Under the pieces are notes generated by a model. That model did no database searches and was not told the DNA's origin. It saw only the letters and a program-made list of their open reading frames with translations. Positions 21,728 to 32,930 of a stretch of DNA of 64,000 nt are shown here, one piece after another. Position 1 is the first letter of the stretch. Every line of letters begins with the position of its first letter. A program made the position numbers and the translations under genes. Source of the stretch: Triatoma infestans (Eukaryota > Arthropoda > Insecta > Hemiptera > Reduviidae); the NCBI GenBank assembly GCA_011037195.1, contig JAAEAF010001557.1, positions 1-64,000 of the forward strand. The letters are read 5' to 3'.

Positions 21728-23059
21728 CGAGGCATGTCCAGTAAGTAAGTGTACTGAATTTTTGTAGGTTACAAAAATTTTTATTTGAACAAAAAAATTA
21801 CCTGGTTACATTAGTACATATGTAAGCTATTTTTCGACATAGTCACCATTCCTCTCAATGCAGGTGGTGAACCGGGGTATTAATTTTTTGATGCCTTCCT
21901 CGAAGTAGTTTCCCGCCAACCCCTTCGTCCACTTCTCCACCTTCCCTTTCACCTCCTCGTCGGTTGAAAACCTTTTTCCACCCATGTGCAGCTTCAGGGA
22001 GGTAAAGAGATAGTAATCTGAAGGTGCTAGGTCAGGGGAATGCGCGGGATGGTTCAGGACATCCCATTTAAACGAGGCAAGCAGTACCTTCGTGGCGTTG
22101 GCCATGTGTGGTCTGGCATTGTCGTGCAGCAGGCAGACTTCCTTTGTCAGCATGCCTCTCCTTTTGTTCTGAATCGCCCTCCGCAATTTTTTTAGGGTCT
22201 CACAGTATCTTGCAGAGTTGATGGTCTCCCCTTGAGACATATATTCAATTAAAATGATGCCTTGACAGTCCCAAAACACGAAAGCCATGATTTTCTTGGC
22301 TGAAATTGTGGTTTTGAACTTTTTGGCGGAGGGTGAAAAGGTGTGACGCCACTGTTGAGAATGCCTTTTGGTTTCAGGTGTGTAGTGTGCAACCAAAGTT
22401 TCATCTCTAGTAATGATGGAGCGGAGAAATTCATCTCCACGGAGTTTGTAGCGTCTCAAAAACTCTTGCCCGGCCTCCTCTCGATTCAACTTGTGTTGGT
22501 CTGTCAGCTGTTTTGGGACCCACCTTGCGGACAGTTTCCGATATCCGAGGGTTTCTGTGATGGTTTCGTGTAGCAGAGATCTGGAGATTTGCGGAAACAT
22601 CGCAGAAAGTTCATCCACAGTCAATCTGCGATCGTCACGGAGCGCATTTTCGATTTTTTCCACAATTTCGTCAGCCACAATTGAAGGTCTTCCGGTCTTC
22701 TGATCATCATGCACAGACGTACGACCGTTTTTAAACTCGCGACACCACTTGAACACACTCGTACGATTCATAGCTTTATCACCATACGCAGTTTTTACCT
22801 CATTATAAACCTCAACCGGAGTTTTTCCCTTCCAAACGAGATAACGGATGAAGCCGCGTATTTCACACTTGGCGGAAGATTGGATTGACATTTTTCACGA
22901 AACGTATTGTCGCATCGACAGTTCTCAACATACTGTCCTCGAACCGGTCTTGTTGCGGAGGGTAGGAATCAGGCTACACGATGGTGTAGCCAACATGTCG
23001 AAAACAAAATCCCTCCGGCCGTGAGACCCTCAGTACACTTACTTACTGGATATGCCTCG
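21728..23059 (-). mobile_element. Full-length mariner element
   Basis: A 1332-bp element with long terminal inverted repeats (CGAGGCATGTCCAGTAAGTA outward-reading, about 30 bp, with few mismatches) and target TA at 21726-21727 and 23060-23061. It carries one uninterrupted transposase ORF on the minus strand. A shorter sister copy with matching ends is at 51662-52585. Confidence 0.95.
21827..22891 (-). CDS. mariner transposase (DD34D), intact ORF
   Basis: 354 residues, the usual length for mariner transposase, which cuts and pastes the element at TA sites. The N-terminal bipartite helix-turn-helix DNA-binding region covers about residues 5-120 (EIRGFIRYLVWKGKTPVEVY; DDRRLTVDELSAMF). The linker WVPKQL is at 124-129. 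The catalytic Asp residues are D163 (TRDETLVAHY), D257 (LLHDNARPH) and D292 (SPDLAPSDYYLF), with 34 residues between the last two. All three acidic residues are present. One oddity is Leu168 in the motif that is normally DETW, where the sister copy keeps Trp. The preceding TR is also TG in the sister. Activity is therefore uncertain despite the open frame. The start ATG at 22889-22891 begins MSIQS, matching the sister copy. Confidence 0.95.
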   Translation of the reverse strand: MSIQSSAKCEIRGFIRYLVWKGKTPVEVYNEVKTAYGDKAMNRTSVFKWCREFKNGRTSVHDDQKTGRPSIVADEIVEKIENALRDDRRLTVDELSAMFPQISRSLLHETITETLGYRKLSARWVPKQLTDQHKLNREEAGQEFLRRYKLRGDEFLRSIITRDETLVAHYTPETKRHSQQWRHTFSPSAKKFKTTISAKKIMAFVFWDCQGIILIEYMSQGETINSARYCETLKKLRRAIQNKRRGMLTKEVCLLHDNARPHMANATKVLLASFKWDVLNHPAHSPDLAPSDYYLFTSLKLHMGGKRFSTDEEVKGKVEKWTKGLAGNYFEEGIKKLIPRFTTCIERNGDYVEK

Positions 23060-23539
23060 TATGTTGGAGTAGAAGGATAATAGGGAGATATCTATGATGA
23101 GATAGCCAATTTACTCCCACAAACCCGGCAAGAAAATACGCCAGTAAACCCTTTCATGAGACCTGAACCCCTTTAAGTTATAAGCTACCAATCTCTTCAG
23201 GAAGAAAATACAGTGGAAGTCAAGAGAACACTGCTCTAGAGAAATCCTGCCAAAAATGAGTGCTTCTTCACGGAACATTGGAGACTCAATTCGGTCACCT
23301 GAAGCTTGACCTAGGAAAACGATAGCATTCTGTGAAGAGAATGTGGAAACTCCAATACACTTCCTGATAGACTGCGTGTTTTATTCATCTAGAAAAAGTT
23401 TAAAAGCCTGGATATTTATGGGGGGGGGTGCGTGGTAGGAAATAACCTTTTTAGAATCTTCCCAGAATCTTGGATTTCTTCGAGAAAGAGTAGGTTGCGT
23501 AGTATCTACCCGCACCAGTAGTGGCACACTGAATCTCTT

Positions 23540-24065
23540 TTGAATCTCCAAATTACCTACAGAACTCAAAAGACTGATATATATTTTTATAATCAAACCA
23601 ATTTGGACTTACGTACTTGAATTGTGGGTTTCAGCTAAACCTACAAACTTACGTACCATTCAGACATTCCAATCTAAACTACTTCGACAGATAGTTGATG
23701 CTCCTTTCTACGTCTCAAACCTTACGCTCCATAATGACCTCAACGTTCCTTTCGTACAACAACTTGCCAAGACAAAATATCATAAACTGCATACTACTCT
23801 CTACTTTTGCTCGAATCCTTTTGTACAATCTCTAGCCTCCACTACCATCCCTGACAATCCACCTCGTCGTTGGAATCGCCAGTGGCCCCGAGATTTCCTT
23901 CAGGACTAATCAGTGCTACTGGTATCCCGTAGAGAGTGCTATCGCTGGGTAGTTTCTCTCCTCCTACCTTTTCACAGCCTACAGTTTCATTATTCAACAT
24001 CTTATTTACTTATTATATATATGTAATACAGATTGTAAATTTCTAAATAAACAAAAAAAAAAAAC
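23540..24065 (+). pseudogene. Jockey-type LINE C-terminal fragment
   Basis: The frame reads KRLIYIFIIKPIWTYVLELW, VSAKPTNLRTIQTFQSKLLR, then IVDAPFYVSNLTLHNDLNVP and the basic end RWNRQWPRDFLQD at 23906. These are typical jockey ORF2 tail motifs. A short 3' UTR and an A-rich tail (24050-24063) follow. It is 5'-truncated. The upstream frame has a stop near 23545. Confidence 0.8.
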
Positions 24066-26028
24066 AGAAAACAAAAAATAATCGTATAAGTTATTCGTTA
24101 AAAAAAAGGAAATCAATTAAAAAAAAAAAAAATTATAATATATTGTAATTGTGCAATTTATATCATTGCAATATTCAGTGATATTAATCAGCTGTCCATT
24201 TTATCATCCACATTCAGGGTCATCATAATATTAAAAATTATTGGTGGTGCACATATTATATAATTACATTTTTCAAGGGTTATTAATAATACAGTTTCCA
24301 TTGCGACATTATATGCTTAGTAATTTTCGTCGCAAATAATTTATAAACATAAATCAATCATCTGTCATAATAATTTTTAGATTATAAATAATTAATATCT
24401 ACTTATTTATATAATAAATCTCATTAACTATTTTAGATAATGTGTACAGACTACAGTTCACAATTTACTCCATAATTTTCAGCTTTAATACACTATCAAA
24501 TGAAAAAAACATTTTTTTAGAATAAATCTTCACTCCCTAATCATAAATTAATACATTTTTAATCTTTTATTTACGAATTCTTTCTTTCACTCTTTCTCCA
24601 ACCGGGCTACAAGCCAATAATATGAGACGTATTATTTACTTTAAGCAACCATTAACTAGACAATCATTGCAAGTATTGCGTCCAAAGTTGTAGTGTATGC
24701 CAATCCTATTCTGGCTTTTTTTTCTCGGTGAAGGCATGAGTAATTTATTATAAAGGTTTTCGTAATGGATTCAGCTTACTCTATTCAACTCTGCCAGGGG
24801 CGACTCTTTCAGTGGTTGGTTCAGCATTGTTATATCTTACATTCTAGAAAAGTTGGCCATTGATTTTGTCTTTAGCATGAACATTGGTGGTCCTTGCTTT
24901 TATTATCTCGCCACAGATTGGATCATGTTGCATTCAACGACTTCTGATATGACAATGTAAGCCATAATATCATCCATTAACTATCGCTATTCGTCTTTTA
25001 ATCTCACATAAGATTGACTCACACATTGTTTTCAGTAACTATTAATCCAAGACAAATAAATTGTGTTACTCAAGTTTCTAAACTACTGATCTCTCCCTAT
25101 GTAATTGGTCTTTTCTTCATTGACTGTTTAGATTGTAGGTAGAGATGGGGTGCGGCAATAGAGTCAAATCCAACACGATCTTAAAAGAACTGCTTTCGCA
25201 CATATAAAAGGGCAATACATAGAATGTTACTATATTCTACTGCAGGCTATGATGGTCGTTTAACCAGAGTGTTCATGGTTTAAATTGGAATTAATTAATT
25301 TTACTAAGTATTTATATATATATTTTTACTTACACATATACTTAATTTACAATGACTAAATAACTTATATATAGCAAATTAATAGGGACGCGTTCGCGAG
25401 CGGGTAAGTATACGATAATAACTCTCTTGATTATAACTATATATCTGACTCGTCCGCTACTCCTTATATAAGAGGGGCACCCACAATGACAAGCCGTGTA
25501 ACCTTTATTGTCCTTCGTGTTTGTGTTGTAAGGGATTTTCCCTCAGCAGGTATGACAACGTCTCACTTATTGTCTTCTGTATCTGGCAACGTTGTCTGCA
25601 TTGTATCTAATGGCTTGGGGTAAACCGTTGACCCCAATTGGTAAATTCCTTGCTCTCCTTCTTGATGTTTTCACATCCATCACAAGGCCCTATATGTGCT
25701 GTATGAGTGTCAGGGTTATGATATCTCAGCGATGCCAATATTCCTGAAGAAATGGCTGGTCCATTTCCTCCCACTGGGTTCATTGACTGGTGGGCCCAAT
25801 TATCTTCAAGCTATCTCTGTTCTCATCAAAGCTTTCTTCACTGACCCATTATCTTGCCTCCTGCAATATCGGTAATATCATCAGCAACATATTAATTTCC
25901 ATAAATTTGGGATATAAAGTGGTTGGAATACATAATCATGGAGGTTATTCCCATAGTTTCTTTAATAATTGGTGTATATTACAATTCTAGACCGATTAAA
26001 CTTCAACTAAATTCTATACAGAATAGAC
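24066..26028. other. Unassigned stretch of about 2 kb
   Basis: A+T-rich, no gene recognised. 25380-25690 is less A+T-rich and has TATATAAGAGGGG near 25464-25479, giving it a promoter- or LTR-like look, but no paired ends were found. Confidence 0.4.
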
Positions 26029-26350
26029 TGTAATAGGATCCCAAGAGAGGGATCTAAAGCAGAGAGAGAGACCCACACACAAAAATTGAGAGTCTCACTC
26101 GCTACTTAGTCCAGACTAGAGTGGGAGATTATGTTTATATACAGCTGCGCTATCCCTACAGGGAAGAGTCTTTGAACAGTTTATAAAGCAGTTCACAACG
26201 CGTCAGCAAACAAGACTACCCTTCTCTTTACTTACTCTAAATTTCCTGCTATCATTTTCTATATTCGTGTAAAGTCCTGGCAGTTTGTGTTACTTTCTAA
26301 TTATACAGTGTTCAGCATTAAAATGAACTTGTTGAATAAGTTGTTCCTAC
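26029..26350 (+). mobile_element. LTR family B fragment
   Basis: It starts TGTAATAGGATCC like the minus copy ending at 38124. It has the GA-rich segment, GACTAGAGTGGGAGA, a TATA region near 26133 and TGTAAAGTCCTGGCAGTTTG. The expected 3' end is not seen before a T run at 26350-26372, and no matching duplication of the left flank TAGAC is found, so it is probably truncated. Confidence 0.6.
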
Positions 26351-28933
26351 CCCAATTGATTTTTTTTTTTTTTTTTTTTTATGCAAAAGGATTAAAGTGT
26401 CTTAAAATACACTGTAATGACATCCGGGAAACATCAGCCTGGCCAGAATGTTTGCGAGTTGACGTTCATATTTCTTCTCGGAGACTCTGTCTTACAAGTT
26501 CGATATTTGCCAGTAGTGGCAAGCCAGCTTCAGGAAATGCGATGATACGTTGATTCTTAGGGACTGTTTTTTTTGAAGAAAATGTCGCCGATTTTGCTCT
26601 TTGAATTAAGACAGTGGATCTTTGATTTTTAAAATAAAACTATACGTAATTTAGTTCGTTGTTCTGGTGTGTATTTTCCCACGTTTATTTTCCCAATCTT
26701 TCTTTATAAAATCTGAAAAAAAAATGTAGATAGAAAAATTATCAAAATAAAAAATTAAAACAATTTCAAAACCTTTCGTAACTTATGGTCCATCCGGTGC
26801 ATTAGGAATTTGGGGGTGGGTGGGGGGCAGAAGCATCTGAAGATTATATTTTAATCAACTTTTGAAATTGAATACTTTGGAAATAATCCTATTTAAACAC
26901 ATCAGAACGAGAAATATCTAGAGGTTTTATTTTACTGTCCCTCACAGTTTTGAAAAGAAATTAATTGGACCCGTCCAAAACAAAAGTTGACCCAGTTTTT
27001 AATCAAAAAACAACTTCAACTCTGAATAAGAAATCCCATCAAAAAAAATCATCAAACAGACAAGTTTATATTTTGTCGTGAATGGTCCTAAATCAGGGCA
27101 AAAAGCTTAGAAAATTATATTTGATTGAGATTACGTTTTTTTTTCTCGTAGTAATAGTTTTCTTTGATAAAATTTCATTCTGCTAATAAATAATGCAGTC
27201 CCCACTAGTAGCGTACTACACACTTTTAAGTTAGCTTAATTTTTATATGGATAGTATCGCCGTATGTTTGGATAGTATTTATTAATAATTTACAACTTCT
27301 AGTAATCTAAATGTGATCGATAAGAAAGGTCACTTTTTTTTTTATAATAATAAAAAAATTGATTTTATTAGCAATCAGGTGAAAATAATTGAACTTTATA
27401 ATGTAATAAATTTTTTATTACTTTATCTTTCTAACAACAACAATTAATGGACTTATCCTTTTCGTCGGTTTTTTTTTTTTAGAGAAACATTTCAGATAAA
27501 TTAGAATGTTTCCATTGGTTTGAAATTTATTGCCAAGAATGCATTTTACAAAGTATTTGCGTCACATAGATGGGCAAATACAATGTCGACCAATACAAGG
27601 TCTTATCAAAACGTTTGATAGTGAATATTGGTGTATTCCGGTAATGTAATCTGTGAGCCAGAATATAGAAACACTGATTTACCGATGACCTATAACAAAT
27701 TGGATTGTTGCAATTGAAAAAAAAAAGTTGTAATCAGAGCGTGGGTTTTATAACAGACATCATCGTGACGTAAGGTTGCATACTTAGAGAGTAGTGATTA
27801 CATCGTCTTTTAGTCAGGTACGAATTTATTTTATCTGAAAAGATATATAAATTCACTTTCTCTGAATTGTAAGATCATTTACAGATCTAAACTATATTTT
27901 GAATGTGTTTAACTTGCTTATACAAATGCGGCAGAAAATGCAAACTTTATTAAGAAAAAAAACAAAAAAACAAGCGAGTCTAGTTTGTTAGTCACATGAC
28001 CCGTAAGTTTATGTTGCCAATAAACTCCGTTAGAGGCGCCGAGATAGCTCAGTTTAGGGTAGAGGCGTGTTAATAACACTGCTACCCTTTATTTTATGGT
28101 GGTACCACTGTGTTTTGGTCTTGGATTATATTGGTGTTGTAAAAGATATAATGTCCATTTTACTTTGCCTTTGTAATGTTATTAAATGAAAACAGTTTTA
28201 GTTTTATTTATCTCTGAGTAGTTTACGTGGAATTAAAAGAACTCAGTTTGCAAAAGAATTCTGAAAAATGCTTTTTATCGCATAATTTTTCTTTATGAAT
28301 TTAACAAAGATATTTAGCACCCACTTACATAATTATTGAAAGTGTTGACGGCGAATGTTCGTCGTTGGTTCACTAACAGGAGGAGTTATCAGCCCAGAAA
28401 ACGAACCAAGTAGGTGACCTAAAACTAAGAGCTCTATTGTTGAAGCAGAAACAAATCAGACACGATAGCTGAATAAACCGTGAAGAAGAAGCTGAGATGT
28501 ATTATGATACTACGTTCAATTTCCGGTTTTAGCATTGGATTCTTATATATGTATTAATAAGAGTAATTTATAGTAAACTATGTTTGCTATCCGCCTTTTT
28601 CTATGACATTTGATCAGTGGATGGATGTAAAGCTTGCCAGAACAAAATTAGCATTACTTTACGTTCCTCAGATGGCATGTCACATTCCTATGAGATTTTT
28701 CAAAGATTTACAGGCTACTAAAAGATGTGTCTGTATGTGTATATGAGAAGGGTCAGAGGTTGAGGGCAAGAGGTGTCTGGAAATGAGAAGTCAGGGGTTA
28801 TGAAATCTGCAGTTTCTTTCATCGCACTTGAAAGAAATCATTTTTTTTTATATTGCGTCGATTCATGGAAAATAGTTCCAATATGATAATTGATGTCGAT
28901 CAGAACTAGTCACCAGAAAAAGACCAAAATATT
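26351..28933. other. Unassigned stretch of about 2.6 kb
   Basis: It begins with a T run that could be the poly(A) of a minus-strand retro-insertion, but no protein similarity is visible. The rest is A+T-rich with no gene. A tRNA-like string near 28035-28075 was considered and not accepted. Confidence 0.4.
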
Positions 28934-29200
28934 TGTTGTGGTGATTGGTTCCGCAGAGCTGGAAAGCATCAGAGACATTTTCCGTGGTAGCCTGCTTCAT
29001 TTTTTGGTCATGACCGGTTTTGGGCGTTCGCCCATCTTCAGGATGCGTTTTTCAGACAGCGTGACAACACAGACTTGCACAGAGCAAATTTAGTTTACAC
29101 ACAGTTAATTTGCTCTGAAGAACGCATCCTGAAGATGGGCGAACGCCCGAAACCGGTCGATGACCACAAAATGAAGCAGGCTACCACAGAAACTGTTTCT
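28934..29200 (+). mobile_element. Foldback element, copy 1
   Basis: A 267-bp insertion bounded by GACCAAAATATT at 28922-28933 and 29201-29212. A unique 36-bp leader (TGTTGTGGTGATTGG...) is followed by a left arm (about 28970-29052) and an inverted right arm (about 29119-29200) that are nearly complementary over 80 bp. The arms contain CTGAAGATGGGCGAACGCCC and GAAACCGGTC, resembling PLE 3' ends. A small inner inverted pair (AGAGCAAATT/AATTTGCTCT) sits in the centre. No ORF, so non-autonomous. Confidence 0.85.
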
Positions 29201-29212
29201 GACCAAAATATT

Positions 29213-29547
29213 GCTGCTCTCTAATCTCCTTGTCTCATGCCTGACTCTCCAAAAATCACTCTAGTTAAATACGCTAGGGTATGAAGTTCTTCCCCATCCT
29301 CCATATAATCAATCCCCCCCCCCCCAGATTTGTCTCAAGCAGGCCAAGAATTCGGAATTTTATTTGTAAATCTAAGATCTGAACTCTTGTCTCCCGTATG
29401 CAACAGTAAACAAAACAATGATGACATTGTAGTGAAACATATAAAGGGAAAAGGGCATGGCAATCTTAGCCGCTGCTACAATTCGAGCATAATTTAACAC
29501 CTCCAACAAGATATTGCAGTCGGTTTAAGAAGCCGGGGGAGGCTTCT
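29213..29547. other. Unassigned stretch
   Basis: No feature recognised. A run of ten C lies at about 29317-29326. Confidence 0.4.
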
Positions 29548-29804
29548 AAAAATAAAATAAAAAACCTATAGCGCAACAGCCCATGAAGGGCCAAGGCTTG
29601 CCAGACGGCGATTTGAATAGGGGGGGGTGTGTGTGGTAAGCTCGCCGCAGTTCCCACGCCGTTTGGTTCCGGCCTTCGCTACCTGGGGCGCTACTAATTG
29701 TAGCCTCCCACTTTTTATCACGATGCTGGGTCCTCACGGGAATCGAACCCTGAATTCTCGCACGAAAGGCGAATGCACTAGCCACTAGACCATCGCGTGA
29801 AGAC
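29548..29804 (-). mobile_element. tRNA-derived SINE, copy 2
   Basis: Same family as 17658-17909. On the minus strand it has the A box (TGGTCTAGTGGCTAG) near 29776-29790 and a B box GGTTCGATTCC near 29737-29747, which is a better pol III B box than in copy 1. The body ends GCGCTATAGG with a T-rich tail. An insertion of G residues lies near 29619-29627. The flanks GGGAGGCTTCT and GGGAGGCGCTTCT look like a target duplication with a 2-bp difference. Confidence 0.85.
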
Positions 29805-29870
29805 GGGAGGCGCTTCTTAGGAGTGGCTTTTTTTGAGGAGGATAAGAGCCATATTGGCTTCGGTCACCCA

Positions 29871-30864
29871 TTTTTACTTTCTCTTACTCCTAAAGAGGAA
29901 GTATTGTAATCGTGTCAAATTTTCGATATTGAGTTTTCACCGCATATATCCGTTCTGAGGTCCCCTGAGTCCAAAAAAGTGGTTTTTAGGCAATGGTGTG
30001 TGTGTGTGTGTGTGTGTGTGTATGTATTTGAACAGCATAGCTCAAAACGAAAAATCGTAGAAAGTTCAAACTTGATATTACGTTTAGGTATCACCATGGG
30101 ATCTGACGGTGCGTTATGTGTCAATATTCCTCAACCGGAAGTACCACTTTACTAGTTGTTTTTTTTACGTTTTTGCAATTTCTCAAAAATGGCGCCGAAG
30201 ATTTTCTTTAAACTTGGTATATCAACTACACATACAAAGAGCTACAACTTTTATTTGAAACATTTCTCCAGGAAAATTCATTTAAGGGCACTTCTGGGGA
30301 GGGGTGGGGTTAGGTTTTCATCTTAACTGCATTTCAGTTTATTAGACAATTCTGTCATCCAAATAATGTTAATTAGAATTAAATATGTTGTTGAAATTCT
30401 GAGTTTGAAAAAAATCAGATAACGGAAGTGCGTTTGTTTTGACACTTTACTAAATGATTTTTTCATTTTTTCGCGATTTTCTCAAAAATGGCTCTGACGA
30501 TTTTTCTTGAAACTTCGTAAAATAAAAATGCAAAGATCTACATCTTTTATTTAAGATATTTCTCTGGGAAAAATTCATGTAAGGGCAGTTTTAGGGGAGG
30601 CGTGGGGTTGCAGCTTCCCCTAAAATGGTATCATAGTTGATTATACAATTCTATCATCCAAACAAAATTAATTAGAAATAAATAGATGGCCAAAATTCCA
30701 AGTTTTAAGAAAATTGTAAGCCGGAAGTGCGCTTATACTGAACAGCTTATTCAGTTTTCGACGGATTTCGCTATATTTGGTACACAAACTATAACATTTG
30801 TTAATTATAATTTTGAGAACAGGAGTAAGAGAAAGTTGTGTGAGTGTTTCACACCAGATTTTTA
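29871..30864 (+). repeat. HINE-A copy
   Basis: Complete structure with a long (TG)n at 29997-30021, two and a third internal units, the right subterminal repeat and CAGATTTTT. The left palindrome has lost some bases (CTTACTCCTAAAGAGG). Confidence 0.9.
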
Positions 30865-31225
30865 ATAATAATAACAACTTAATATACTAACTATTCAAAT
30901 AAAGACCAATCCATTTTGTTTGAGTCTTTTTTTCCATGAAAATTTACATTAGATGGATTCTGGAGAATCTGGAACGCCTTGCCAACTTCTAAATGCCATT
31001 TCCATACCCATAATGGTATTAAAGACAACTGAACAATGTTGGAAGTTTGAAAAAAATTAGTCATTATTATCATCATTTTTAATACAATTGTTGAGTGGGA
31101 ATCCTAAGCAGGAAATTCTCTTCTTATCCGCTCCATTGCTCTACCTTGTGTTTCTTTGTGTTAGTGCGCTTCATCCGGTATCTCTCTGTGTGAATGTATT
31201 CCTTATATCCAAAAATTGTAACCTT
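30865..31225. other. Unassigned stretch
   Basis: No feature recognised between the HINE copy and the following LINE fragment. Confidence 0.4.
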
Positions 31226-31962
31226 TTTTTTTTTTTTAGCAGGGAGGGGCCAACGCACTGCGACCTTGATCAGGTCTATTGTGCTATGCCCCCTGGGTGC
31301 CACAGGCCTGCCCATAGCACCCGAACGGATGCCCAGTTGAACATCCGTTCTACAATACCTCCATCAGGTTAAGATCCCTGAGGAATCCTAATACCCTGAC
31401 GGGCTCTAGAGAGGGTATGTCCCCCTCCTCCACCTGGTAGCTGCCCAGGTTCCTGAACCTTCTCTGAGTGGCAGCCTCGCAGTCTGTTAGGAGATGTAGT
31501 GGAGTTTCCTCCAACTCCCCACAGAATCTGCATGAGCTGTCACTTTCCAAACCCAGCTTCACCAGGTGTCCTCTAAGTGGGCAATGCCCCGTGAGGAAAC
31601 CCGTAAGTACGCGGAGCTTGTTCTTGCTCAATCCAATGCAGGCTTCCGACCTCCGTTGGTTATAATTTCCCAAGCAGATCTTGGCCTGTCGCAACCCGAG
31701 GAGGGAGTACCAGAGTTGAGATATCTTCGTCTCCTCCTCCTTCCTAAGTTCCTCCAACAGAAACTGGTCGCTAATCCCACAAAAAGGTTCCGGCCCCAGA
31801 AGTGGGGTCATAGCGCCTATCTTGGCCAGGGCGTCGGCCATCTCATTCCCTTGAATGCCAACATGCCCCGGCACCACCAGAGTGCAACTTTGTTCCTGCT
31901 GCCCAGATCGTTAAGTTTGTCTAGGCATTCCCAAACCATTTTAGAGTTAATAACTGGAAATA
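31226..31962 (-). mobile_element. 5'-truncated LINE tail (RNase H and zinc knuckle)
   Basis: Minus-strand insertion with the poly(A) tail seen as T at 31224-31237. GTAACCTT occurs on both sides (31218-31225 and 31963-31970) and is a possible 8-bp target duplication. The coding remnant is described separately. About 100 bp of 3' UTR separates the stop from the tail. Confidence 0.75.
31350..31960 (-). pseudogene. LINE ORF2 C-terminus: RNase H end plus CCHC
   Basis: Two frames join near 31880. Upstream is NSKMVWECLDKLNDLGSRNK, then (shifted by one base) VPGHVGIQGNEMADALAKIG, the last RNase H block with its catalytic Asp. After about 90 residues comes a zinc knuckle CRFCGELEETPLHLLTDC (C-x2-C-x8-H-x4-C). 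The stop is at 31350. This organisation belongs to R1/I/jockey-group LINEs. It would degrade element RNA during reverse transcription, but here it is truncated and frameshifted. Confidence 0.85.
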
Positions 31963-31970
31963 GTAACCTT

Positions 31971-32744
31971 ACTTCACATATAATTTGTTAACTCAGTCTG
32001 TTACCGGTTGTGTTTTTTTATAAAGAATTCTTGTCTGTCCATTCGTGTATACATTCTATTTTATAATATTTATATATCTATCTACGAATTGTTTTATTAT
32101 ATATATCTTGTTTTGGATTATATTAAAGTCCAAGGCTTATAGCAACTGTATTTATCTGTCTGTTGTTTTACTGAACCTGTGTCAGCTCTGCCAACATCAC
32201 TAACAATTTAATCCATAGCTTATTTTTAAGAAGTTTTCTACTTAATAAATGTTGATACTTCGCAGTTAGTTGTTTTAAGTTCATATTGGTTTACAGTAGT
32301 TAAGGTTAATGTAAAATTCTTAAAAACTATAATTAGTATTCATTTAAAATAAACGAGATCACATAATTACATATTATAAATTGAAATGAGGCACCTTGAT
32401 CATCATCATCATCATCATCATCATTGCCATTTAAAATAATTTTATAATCTCTCTCTACCACTTATAATATAAAATGATTGGTTTCCGCATTAAGTAATAC
32501 AAAGGGGTCACAAAGAGGAAATGCCCCATTTTAATTTAGTTTAGCAAATTTAATTTAAATCACGTTGATTTGTACAGTTGCAAGCAATGTATCCAATCCA
32601 TGTTTTATTTATTTGAATCAGTTGTTTGAAATTAATTTTATTGTTTGGATTAATTAAGGAAAGATATTTTATTTTTTAATTTGGCCAAGAATTTGATTTG
32701 GAATATTCATCTTGACTTTCTTGACACAAAGTTCTCAAGTGCTA
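31971..32744. other. Unassigned A+T-rich stretch
   Basis: A (CAT)n microsatellite lies at about 32400-32423. Otherwise nothing recognised. Confidence 0.45.
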
Positions 32745-32930
32745 AATTAATTTATTCCCGAATCTCTTGACCGGAAATGCCCACCTTTATTTTTCCGTTT
32801 TTTTTTTTTTTTTTTTTTTGCAATTTTTCGAAAGACCAACAATTTTCCCTCGAGTACCCATTAACATATAAAGCTATGTATTCACTTTTATTTGACACAT
32901 TTTTCCTAGAATGCACAAATTGGGAGTGAG
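32745..32930 (+). repeat. Diverged HINE-like segment preceding a tandem array
   Basis: It follows HINE unit 1 in outline: TTGACCGGAAATGCCCACC, a T run, GCAATTTTTCGAAAG, CAACAATTTTCCCT, ATAAAGCTATGTATTCA, CTTTTATTTGACACATTTTT. Divergence is high. The tandem array begins where the G-rich run would be expected. Confidence 0.5.

Larger units (their letters stand above)
21590..23400 (+). pseudogene. Old LINE RNase H/zinc-knuckle remnant split by mariner
   Basis: Left of the mariner the + strand translates to MIWKCLGKLNDSAG and LWAK. Right of it the text continues YVGVEG, so the RNase H motif (usually WVPGHVGxxGN) spans the mariner target TA. Further on, AFCEENVETPIHFLIDC (about 23320-23370) is the C-terminal zinc knuckle. 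Several stops and shifts show that it is old. Confidence 0.65.

Noticed and set aside
28035..28075. tRNA-like string GATAGCTCAGTTTAGGGTAGAG
   Set aside because: It resembles a tRNA D-arm, but no anticodon arm, T-arm or B box follows at the right distance.
30892..31076. Possible small gene between a HINE and a LINE
   Set aside because: A 61-codon minus frame without recognisable features.
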